In this document: positions 8,281 to 13,955 of the stretch, piece after piece
How the letters are laid out: every line of letters starts with the position of its first letter
Numbering within the stretch: position 1 is the stretch's first letter
Source: Proteiniphilum sp. UBA5283
GTDB lineage: Bacteria; Bacteroidota; Bacteroidia; Bacteroidales; Dysgonomonadaceae
Length of the DNA stretch: 17,934 nucleotides
Assembly (NCBI GenBank): GCA_002408485.1
Contig: DHSP01000014.1
Coordinates: 39,938 to 57,871 of the forward strand
Reading direction: 5' to 3'
Made by a program: the position numbers and the translations under genes
The notes under the pieces: model-generated
Told to the model about the DNA's origin: nothing
Database searches by the model: none
The model's input: the letters and a program-made list of their open reading frames with translations, nothing else

Positions 8281-8304
8281 CTGTAAATTTATAACAATCA
8301 GAAA

Positions 8305-8559
8305 TCAGCTTAAACTGTTCACGTGTGCAGCTAATTTCGATTTCAGGTTGTTGGCTTTATTTTGGTGAATCACGTTCTTCTTCGCCAACTTATCCAACAT
8401 GGAACAAACTTCGGGATACATTTTCTGAGCTTCTTCCTTCGATGTAATGCCACGCAGTTTGCGAACCTGCCCCCTCGTTGTACGAGATGCATACCTGTTG
8501 GTCAACCGACGCACTTTGGTTTGTCTAATTCTCTTTTCTGATGATTTGTGATTTGCCAT
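8305..8559 (-). CDS. rpsT: 30S ribosomal protein S20 (bS20)
   Basis: Primary 16S rRNA-binding protein of the 30S subunit. The 84-aa basic, all-helical protein opens with MANHKSSEKRIRQ and continues with RRLTNRYASRTTRG and a C-terminal KKNVIHQNKANNLKSKL segment, all typical of bS20. It begins 35 bp after the tRNA-Glu 3' end on the same strand. No convincing -33/-7 pair lies between them: TAAATTTA at 8572-8579 is one mismatch from the -7 consensus but lacks a -33 partner. Co-transcription with the tRNA from the promoter at 8719-8749 is therefore likely. Confidence 0.97.
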   Translation of the reverse strand: MANHKSSEKRIRQTKVRRLTNRYASRTTRGQVRKLRGITSKEEAQKMYPEVCSMLDKLAKKNVIHQNKANNLKSKLAAHVNSLS

Positions 8560-8594
8560 TTGATTGACGCGTAAATTTATTTCTTTTATACTTG

Positions 8595-8666
8595 TAGCCC
8601 ATAGGGGAGTCGAACCCCTCTTTCAAGAATGAAAATCTTGCGTCCTAACCGATAGACGAATGGGCC
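8595..8666 (-). tRNA. tRNA-Glu (anticodon UUC)
   Basis: A full cloverleaf can be folded from 72 nt on the minus strand: acceptor GGCCCAT/ATGGGCT, D arm GTCT-N8-GGAC, anticodon stem CAAGA/TCTTG around loop TTTTCAT with anticodon TTC, variable AAAG, and T arm AGGGG-TTCGACT-CCCCT. The discriminator is A and is followed by CA, so the CCA end is not encoded and must be added by the nucleotidyltransferase. The first acceptor pair reads G1-U72, a wobble, whereas E. coli tRNA-Glu has G1-C72. It is transcribed from the promoter at 8719-8749, probably together with rpsT. Confidence 0.96.
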
Positions 8667-8718
8667 TTTTGTAGGCGTGAACCTCACTTTGACCGGATCG
8701 ATGTCCGAATTGCGGGTG

Positions 8719-8749
8719 CAAATATAGAATGTTTTTTTTTAACAGCAAA
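8719..8749 (-). promoter_or_regulatory. Bacteroidetes-type promoter for tRNA-Glu (and rpsT)
   Basis: On the minus strand TTTG at 8746-8749, a 19-bp spacer and TATATTTG at 8719-8726 match the consensus exactly. The start would be near 8712, leaving a leader of about 45 nt before the tRNA. A T9 run lies in the spacer. Confidence 0.8.
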
Positions 8750-8837
8750 ACATTCCCCCCATTTTTTCTGTTTTTTTCACAAATACGCATCCCGGGGGAC
8801 AAAAACGGAAGTCTGTTTTTTTTATCCGTTTTAAAAA

Positions 8838-8868
8838 TTGGTTCTTCCATTTTTTTTTCCTAATTTTG
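8838..8868 (+). promoter_or_regulatory. Bacteroidetes-type promoter for rpmH
   Basis: TTG at 8838-8840, a 20-bp spacer and TAATTTTG at 8861-8868 match the -33/-7 consensus. The start would be near 8875, about 37 nt before the rpmH ATG. It is divergent from the tRNA-Glu promoter, with about 88 bp of T-tract-rich DNA between the two -33 boxes. An inverted repeat AAAACGGA/TCCGTTTT (8802-8809 and 8825-8832) lies just upstream. Confidence 0.78.
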
Positions 8869-8911
8869 CGCCCGTAAATAATGTAGACAGCAACTATAAT
8901 AGAATAAACAT

Positions 8912-9058
8912 ATGAAAAGAACATTTCAACCCTCTAACAGAAAGAGAAAAAACAAACACGGGTTCCGCTCCAGAATGACTACTAAAAACGGAAGAAAAGT
9001 GCTTGCTTCTCGTCGGGCTAAAGGCAGAGCAAGATTGACCGTGTCGGACGAATATTAA
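8912..9058 (+). CDS. rpmH: 50S ribosomal protein L34 (bL34)
   Basis: A 48-aa, very basic ribosomal protein of the 50S subunit. The sequence opens with MKRTFQPSNRKRKNKHGF and continues RSRMTTKNGRKVLASRRAKGRARLTVSDEY. The first 18 residues and the VLASRRAKGR block are the universal L34 signature, and the LTVSDE ending is of Bacteroidales type. The gene has its own promoter (8838-8868) and terminator (9156-9195). It is not next to rnpA or dnaA, unlike in many other bacteria. Confidence 0.97.
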   Translation: MKRTFQPSNRKRKNKHGFRSRMTTKNGRKVLASRRAKGRARLTVSDEY

Positions 9059-9074
9059 GCGAAGATTGCCCACC

Positions 9075-9108
9075 GGTGCCCTCTTTCCCTATATATAAGG
9101 GTGGCGCC
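9075..9108 (+). other. Hairpin in the rpmH 3' region
   Basis: GGTGCC (9075-9080) can pair with GGCGCC (9103-9108) through five Watson-Crick pairs and one U-G wobble, with an inner stem CCCT/AGGG (9087-9090 and 9098-9101) around a loop ATATATA. It lies between the rpmH stop and its terminator. The U-G pair would not exist in the opposite-strand RNA, hinting at plus-strand RNA structure. A further small hairpin, TCTGC-TTTT-GCAGA, is at 9127-9140. Function unknown. Confidence 0.4.
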
Positions 9109-9155
9109 TCCAGAACAAATCCGCCCTCTGCTTTTGCAGAAGATCGGAACAACAT

Positions 9156-9195
9156 ACAAAAACAGGAATGCGGAGATCCACATTCCTGTTTTTGT
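9156..9195 (+). terminator. Strong terminator after rpmH
   Basis: ACAAAAACAGGAATG (9156-9170) and CATTCCTGTTTTTGT (9181-9195) are perfect 15-bp inverted repeats around a 10-nt loop, and the T-rich arm runs on as GTTT. It separates rpmH from the PASTA operon. Its A-rich left arm would also serve as a U-tract for minus-strand RNA, but no minus-strand gene lies to its right. Confidence 0.8.
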
Positions 9196-9270
9196 GTTTC
9201 CCGGCCATCTCCTTTTCGCTTCGCTTCATCTCTTTTTCTATTCCTTACCTCCTCACTGTTATTTTTTTTG

Positions 9271-9278
9271 TACTTTTG
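9271..9278 (+). promoter_or_regulatory. -7 element for the PASTA-rluD-ddl operon
   Basis: TACTTTTG is an exact TAnnTTTG element 36 bp before the PASTA gene ATG, giving a start near 9285. No TTG is present at the expected -33 distance, so only the -7 box is convincing. Confidence 0.6.
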
Positions 9279-9314
9279 CACCAGCAATAAGCATTCTTAT
9301 TTAGCATCGCGGTT

Positions 9315-9977
9315 ATGACGACTAAAAAACAAACAGAGAAAACAATATTCGGCAATCACATTCTGAAAAATCTGCTGATAATCATTGGTTGTGGTATACT
9401 GATCATTGTCCTGGCATTGCTCTTGTTGGGTCTCTACACCCGGCATAGCCAGAATGTGGTGGTTCCCACCCTGGAGGGACTTCAGGTGAACGAAGCAAGC
9501 ACCATTCTGCACGGCAAAGGACTGGAAGCCCAGATTGTGGATTCCGTCTACCGGCGTGACGCCGTACCCGGCGCCATCCTCGACCAGACGCCCAAAGCAG
9601 GCAATAAGGTGAAGGAGGGCCGCTCCATATATATCACCATTTATTCGCGGACTCCACAGCAGGTGTCCGTTCCGGGACTGGTGGACTACTCAACGCGCCA
9701 GGCTTCTGCACTGCTGAACTCGCTGGGATTCACACAGCTATCCATGGAGGAGGTACCAGCCGAATACTCAGGTCTGGTAGTGGCCGTGAAGTATCGGGGA
9801 AAGACACTGACGCCCGACGAGAAAGTGCCTGCAGGTTCTCCCCTGACGCTGGTCATCACCAGCGGCACGATAGCCGACTCCCTAAACGTGGACGATGAAT
9901 ATATTGTGGCACCGGAAAAAAACGGCGGCAGGAATTCTGACCCGCAGGAAGGAGCAATAGACAATTCATTTTTCTAA
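9315..9977 (+). CDS. Membrane-anchored PASTA-domain protein
   Basis: A 220-aa single-pass protein: a basic N-terminus, a transmembrane helix at about 20-41, then two PASTA repeats in the periplasm (about 47-112 and 115-184) and an acidic tail. The repeats carry the usual VPTLEG...A...L and QTPKAG...V..G motifs. PASTA domains bind peptidoglycan fragments or beta-lactam-like ligands, and are best known from Stk/PknB kinases and class A PBPs. Here there is no kinase or transpeptidase domain, so the protein is presumably a sensor, scaffold or cell-wall-binding partner; this is inference. It leads an operon with rluD and ddl (11 bp to the next gene), a gene order I believe recurs in Bacteroidetes. 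Confidence 0.88.
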   Translation: MTTKKQTEKTIFGNHILKNLLIIIGCGILIIVLALLLLGLYTRHSQNVVVPTLEGLQVNEASTILHGKGLEAQIVDSVYRRDAVPGAILDQTPKAGNKVKEGRSIYITIYSRTPQQVSVPGLVDYSTRQASALLNSLGFTQLSMEEVPAEYSGLVVAVKYRGKTLTPDEKVPAGSPLTLVITSGTIADSLNVDDEYIVAPEKNGGRNSDPQEGAIDNSFF

Positions 9978-9988
9978 TTGGCTGCACT

Positions 9989-11074
9989 GTGACGAAAGAA
10001 GATTTGGATGATTTTGATTTTTTGCCGGATGACGACGATGATTTGGCAGGCGATATTCCGGAGAAAGATCAAAAGTACGAACATTATCGATTTGTAGCCG
10101 ATAAAGGACAAAACCTGCTGCGAATCGATAAGTTTCTGGCAGTACGGATTGAAGGAATCTCACGAAACAGGCTTCAGCAGGCTGCCGAGGCGGACTGCAT
10201 CCTGGTCAACGGAAAACCGGTAAAATCGAATTACCGGGTGAAACCGCTCGACGAGATCTCCATTGTGATGGACTGGCCGCGGCATGAGCTGGAGATACTT
10301 CCCGAAGACATTCCGCTAAACATTGTATACGAAGACGATACCCTGATGGTGGTGAATAAACCGGCCGGCATGGTGGTACACCCCGGACACGGGAATTATA
10401 CCGGCACACTGGTCAACGCAGTGGCTTTTCACCTGAAGCAGGATCATATTAGTGGCATGGACGACCCCCGGATGGGGTTGGTACACAGAATTGACAAAGA
10501 CACCTCCGGATTGCTGCTGGTTGCAAAGACGCCCGAAGCCAAAACCGACCTCTCCGCTCAATTCTTCCGGAAAGAGACCAAACGGCTCTATGTGGCGTTG
10601 GTTTGGGGGAATGTGGTTGAAGACAACGGAACCATTGAGGGCCACATAGGGCGCGACCCGAAGGACCGCATGGTCATGCGTGTCTTTCCCGAAGGCGACC
10701 AGGGCAAGGCAGCCGTCACACACTACACCGTGCTGGAACGATTTGGCTACGTCACCCTCGTCCAGTGCCGGCTCGAGACAGGCCGTACTCATCAGATAAG
10801 GGCCCACATGAAGCACCTGGGACACCCGCTGTTCAACGACGAACGCTATGGTGGCAACGAGATCCTTCGGGGAACACATTTTGCGAAATACAAACAATTT
10901 GTGTACAATTGTTTTGCCCTCTGCCCGCGTCAATGCCTCCACGCACGCACGCTGGGATTCATACATCCGGCTACAAGAGAAACGCTTCATTTTGAGAGTG
11001 ACATACCGGATGACATGCAGGCCGTCATAGACCGTTGGCGTATATACACGGCATCGAGAGAACAAATTGAGTGA
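9989..11074 (+). CDS. rluD: RluD-type 23S rRNA pseudouridine synthase
   Basis: Isomerises uridines to pseudouridine in large-subunit rRNA, by family most likely in helix 69. The 361-aa protein has an N-terminal S4 RNA-binding domain (about 43-92: LRIDKFLA, ILVNGKPVKSNYRV) and the RluA catalytic domain with VNKPAGMVVHPG (122-133), HRIDKDTSGLLLVAK (166-180, catalytic Asp169) and the RTHQIRAHMKHLGHPL block. The start is a GTG at 9989; the next in-frame Met (residue 94) would remove the S4 domain. The first 20 residues are strikingly acidic, with DDFDFLPDDDDD. RluC is an alternative name, but the S4 domain, sequence and operon favour RluD. The gene ends just before ddl. Confidence 0.9.
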   Translation: MTKEDLDDFDFLPDDDDDLAGDIPEKDQKYEHYRFVADKGQNLLRIDKFLAVRIEGISRNRLQQAAEADCILVNGKPVKSNYRVKPLDEISIVMDWPRHELEILPEDIPLNIVYEDDTLMVVNKPAGMVVHPGHGNYTGTLVNAVAFHLKQDHISGMDDPRMGLVHRIDKDTSGLLLVAKTPEAKTDLSAQFFRKETKRLYVALVWGNVVEDNGTIEGHIGRDPKDRMVMRVFPEGDQGKAAVTHYTVLERFGYVTLVQCRLETGRTHQIRAHMKHLGHPLFNDERYGGNEILRGTHFAKYKQFVYNCFALCPRQCLHARTLGFIHPATRETLHFESDIPDDMQAVIDRWRIYTASREQIE

Positions 11075-11096
11075 AAAACAAACATATAATAATTGC

Positions 11097-12098
11097 ATGA
11101 ACAAAAATATCGCCATCGTGTGGGGCGGATATTCCTCAGAGAAGGTGATTTCCGAAAAAAGCGCCGCCGGCATATACTCCTTCCTCGACAAGATTAGATA
11201 CAACATCTTCAAGGTGAAGATCGATCGCACATCGTGGGAGGCAGAATACCACGGGGTCACTATTCCCATCAACAAAAATGATTTCAGCTTCGTGGCTAAC
11301 GGGCAAACGGTCAAGATCCACTTTGCCTATATCACCATCCACGGCACTCCCGGCGAAGACGGCACGTTGCAGGGCTATTTCGATATGCTGGGCATCCCCT
11401 ATTCAAACTGTGGGGTACTGGCATCGGCACTCACATTCAACAAGTTCACCTGCAACCACTTTCTGAAAAGCTTCGGCATCAGGGTGGCCGACTCGGTAAT
11501 TCTGAGAAGAAACGATCCGTTCCGTCCCGGAGATATTGTCTCCGGACTTGGCTTACCGCTTTTCGTAAAGCCCAATGTGGGCGGGTCGAGCTTCGCCACC
11601 GCCAAGGTAAAAGAGGCGTCACAACTGGAAAAAGCGGTTGAAGATGCCTTTCTGGAAGCACCGGAGGTAATTATCGAGAGTTTTATCGCGGGTACAGAGG
11701 TGACCTGTGGCTGTTTTGAAACCGACAAAGGGTTCACCGCACTGCCGCTGACCGAGGTGGTAACTACCAACGAATTCTTCGATTTCAATGCCAAGTACAA
11801 CGGTCAGGTGGAGGAGATCACGCCGGCACGGATATCCGACGGACTCACGCTGACCATTCAACGGGAGACCGAAAAAATATACCGGCTGATCGGTGCAAAA
11901 GGGATCATCCGGGCCGACTACATTATTTCCGATAACCAACCTGTCCTTCTTGAAGTGAACACCACACCCGGAATGACATCCACCAGCTTTATCCCCCAGC
12001 AGGCGGCGGCAGCGGGACTATCCATGACAGATATCCTGACAGGCATCATTGAAACAGAATACAAAAAAGCAAGGGAAGCAAGTTCTGCTTTACCATAA
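11097..12098 (+). CDS. ddl: D-alanine--D-alanine ligase
   Basis: Joins two D-alanines with ATP to make the dipeptide that ends the peptidoglycan stem. I chose the ATG at 11097 (333 aa), which starts MNKNIAIVWGG; an in-frame TTG at 11067 overlaps rluD and adds nothing conserved. Motifs: GGYSSEKVISEKSA with Glu15, HGTPGEDGTLQG (82-93), FVKPNVGGSS (156-165, ATP-grasp lysine Lys158), EFFDFNAKY (226-234), IRADY (271-275) and the metal site EVNTTPGMT (286-294). Tyr234 matches the residue usual in D-Ala-D-Ala enzymes rather than the Phe of VanA-type D-Ala-D-Lac ligases, so ordinary vancomycin-type precursor resistance is not suggested. It sits 22 bp after rluD and 8 bp before the acyltransferase. 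Confidence 0.95.
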   Translation: MNKNIAIVWGGYSSEKVISEKSAAGIYSFLDKIRYNIFKVKIDRTSWEAEYHGVTIPINKNDFSFVANGQTVKIHFAYITIHGTPGEDGTLQGYFDMLGIPYSNCGVLASALTFNKFTCNHFLKSFGIRVADSVILRRNDPFRPGDIVSGLGLPLFVKPNVGGSSFATAKVKEASQLEKAVEDAFLEAPEVIIESFIAGTEVTCGCFETDKGFTALPLTEVVTTNEFFDFNAKYNGQVEEITPARISDGLTLTIQRETEKIYRLIGAKGIIRADYIISDNQPVLLEVNTTPGMTSTSFIPQQAAAAGLSMTDILTGIIETEYKKAREASSALP

Positions 12099-12106
12099 AT
12101 CTCCTG

Positions 12107-13261
12107 ATGATGGAAACAACAACCAACCTTTTCGACGACATCCGGCCGCTCCACGACAGTGAAGTAGCAGAAACCATAGCTCTGCTTCTTGACGACCTGT
12201 ATTTTAGGCGTGCAGTGGAGCCATTCGTTAAGCCATTCACCTGGGAACAGTTTTCGGCTGCCATGAGTAGCTGTAACTCGAAGCAGGACTTTCAGCGTAA
12301 CATCATTTATCCGGTTATGCACAAGCTTATTGACCGGACAACCACCGAAATGAAGGGTTACGGATGGGAAAACGGAGATGAGCAACACAATCACCTTTAC
12401 GTTTCCAATCACCGCGACATTGTACTGGATGCAGCCTTCCTGAACATTTTGATGTTCGACAAGGGAAAACCAACCACCGAGATTGCCATCGGTGATAACT
12501 TGCTGATTTACCCGTGGATTGAAAAGCTGGTGCGACTCAACAAAAGCTTCGTAGTGAAACGGGGTGTTTCCGTGAGGCAGATGCTGGAGGCATCCACCCA
12601 CCTCTCTCGCTACATCCACCATACCGTGTTTGAAAGGGCTCAGCCGGTGTGGATAGCCCAACGGGAAGGACGAGCAAAGGATTCAAACGACAAGACACAG
12701 GTGAGCCTGCTAAAGATGCTCACGCTGCACGACAGCACCCATCCTGTCGATGCATTGAAACACCTGCAGATCATTCCCCTGTCAATATCTTACGAGTTGG
12801 ACCCCTGTGACTATCTGAAAGCCAAGGAGTTTCAGCTCAAGCGAGACAATCCGACACACAAAAAAAGCAATGCCGATGACATCGAAAATATGCTCACCGG
12901 AATCATGGGATTCAAGGGCCGTGTCCATTTCCGGTTTGGCTCCTGCATCAATCCGCTGATCGAAGCTTTTCCTGCCGATACCCCACGCAACGAGTTGCTG
13001 GAAAAGGTAGCCGACATCATCGACAAGGAGATCTACCGCAACTACTCCTTCTTCCCGTTCAATTATGTAGCATACGACCGGATGAGCAACACAAACAGGT
13101 TCGCATCGGAATATACCGCAGAAGATGAACAGAATTTCGACAAATACCTGCGCACACAAATCAAAAAAATTGATATTCCGGAAAAAGACGAGACTTTTCT
13201 CCGGAAAAAAATAATAGAGATGTACGGAAACACCGTCAAAAACAACCTCCGGGTTCTCTGA
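12107..13261 (+). CDS. PlsC/PlsB-like glycerolipid acyltransferase
   Basis: A 384-aa protein of the glycerol-3-phosphate/lysophosphatidate acyltransferase superfamily, probably acting at the inner face of the inner membrane on a lipid acceptor; the substrate is not known. Family blocks are SNHRDIVLDAAF (100-111), IAIGDNLLIYPWIEKLVRLNKSFVVKRG (127-153), VWIAQREGRAKD (181-192, equivalent to the substrate-binding FxEGTRS block) and IIPLSISYE (222-230). The catalytic His102 is followed by Asp108 with five residues between, rather than the canonical four; Asp104 is nearer but too close. No transmembrane helix is obvious. ATGATG gives two possible starts. The gene lies 8 bp after ddl and 8 bp before the NigD-like gene, so coupling with peptidoglycan genes is evident. 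Confidence 0.8.
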   Translation: MMETTTNLFDDIRPLHDSEVAETIALLLDDLYFRRAVEPFVKPFTWEQFSAAMSSCNSKQDFQRNIIYPVMHKLIDRTTTEMKGYGWENGDEQHNHLYVSNHRDIVLDAAFLNILMFDKGKPTTEIAIGDNLLIYPWIEKLVRLNKSFVVKRGVSVRQMLEASTHLSRYIHHTVFERAQPVWIAQREGRAKDSNDKTQVSLLKMLTLHDSTHPVDALKHLQIIPLSISYELDPCDYLKAKEFQLKRDNPTHKKSNADDIENMLTGIMGFKGRVHFRFGSCINPLIEAFPADTPRNELLEKVADIIDKEIYRNYSFFPFNYVAYDRMSNTNRFASEYTAEDEQNFDKYLRTQIKKIDIPEKDETFLRKKIIEMYGNTVKNNLRVL

Positions 13262-13269
13262 AAAAGTGG

Positions 13270-13884
13270 ATGAAAATGAAACCTGCCCTCTTTGCCCTGT
13301 GTATTGCTCTCCTTTTGTTGCCGGTAACCGGTTGTGAAAAGGATCCAAAACGCCTGGACAATTATTTCGTGGATTTTGCCACTGTGAAAAAGGAGGCTGC
13401 GGGCTACCGTTTCCTGTTGGACAACGGCAGGCTGCTTGTTCCCCAAGAAACAGACTATACGGGTGACGAGGGTCAACGCGTAATTTTCAACTATGTCCCC
13501 TTGCAGGGAGATACGGTCAAGATCAATCAGGTCACCAACATCTTCACAGGAGCAATACAGTCGGAAGGTTTTCCGGAAAGGTACACAAAAGATCCGGTCA
13601 AAATTCAAAGCATCTGGGTGGCGGGCGGTTATCTCAACATGGTTATCGAAACCGAATATCACAGCAAACCACACAAGGTGGCACTGTTTCGCGATAGCTC
13701 CTCACCCTCGGCAGATCTATACTTCAGTCATTCCCGGGAGGATGATCCTCCCGGCTACCCGCAAATAATGTACGTTTCCTTCCTGCTCAGCAGCCTGCAT
13801 ACCCAAAACGGAACTCCCGTTTCTTTCCGGCTATTCATCCAGACTTACAACGGGCTCCGCGAAATGCACTTCACCCTGCAATAA
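13270..13884 (+). CDS. NigD-like lipoprotein
   Basis: A 204-aa predicted lipoprotein: a hydrophobic signal ending PVTGC, with Cys22 as the lipidated residue. After it comes a NigD-type N-terminal OB-like domain (about 28-95, DNYFVDFATV and FLLDNGRLLVP) and a C-terminal beta-rich domain (about 100-203). NigD-like proteins are common in Bacteroidales; the founding member belongs to the nig locus for bacteriocin production in Prevotella nigrescens, but most have no known function. A role in bacteriocin immunity must not be assumed here. It begins 8 bp after the acyltransferase and is the last gene of the operon. The local hairpin at 13910-13926 lies shortly after it. Confidence 0.8.
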   Translation: MKMKPALFALCIALLLLPVTGCEKDPKRLDNYFVDFATVKKEAAGYRFLLDNGRLLVPQETDYTGDEGQRVIFNYVPLQGDTVKINQVTNIFTGAIQSEGFPERYTKDPVKIQSIWVAGGYLNMVIETEYHSKPHKVALFRDSSSPSADLYFSHSREDDPPGYPQIMYVSFLLSSLHTQNGTPVSFRLFIQTYNGLREMHFTLQ

Positions 13885-13909
13885 TCCACACACATCCCCT
13901 GCCCTGCTA

Positions 13910-13926
13910 CCGGATAATCTATCCGG
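13910..13926. terminator. Hairpin between convergent genes, possible weak terminator
   Basis: CCGGATA-ATC-TATCCGG is a perfect 7-bp stem with a 3-nt loop, placed midway between the convergent NigD-like and TonB_C genes. Neither side has a proper T run (the plus side reads CATTTCC), so classical rho-independent termination is doubtful; it may simply block or stabilise 3' ends. Confidence 0.4.
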
Positions 13927-13955
13927 CATTTCCAGTAAACTTACCTTTCGCTGGG

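Noticed and set aside
9018..9318. Overlapping frames on both strands between rpmH and the PASTA gene
   Set aside because: They are built from the inverted-repeat terminator and hairpins, which read open on both strands; the sequence is low complexity and not protein-like.
10316..11314. 332-codon open frame on the minus strand across rluD and the start of ddl
   Set aside because: It is antisense to two clearly conserved genes, has no recognisable motif and reflects codon bias of the true strand.
11097..12098. Possible glycopeptide-resistance ligase
   Set aside because: The specificity loop has Lys-Tyr (Tyr234) as in ordinary D-Ala-D-Ala ligases, and no vanH or vanX-like gene is present.
11918..12661. 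247-codon minus-strand frame across the ddl/acyltransferase junction
   Set aside because: Antisense to two conserved genes, no family features and no promoter of the local type.
13063..13674. 203-codon minus-strand frame over the acyltransferase end and NigD-like gene
   Set aside because: Antisense to an operon with good spacing and recognisable domains; no motif seen.
13270..13884. Possible bacteriocin (nigrescin-type) locus because of the NigD-like gene
   Set aside because: NigD-like proteins are widespread in Bacteroidales without bacteriocin genes, and the neighbours are housekeeping envelope genes.
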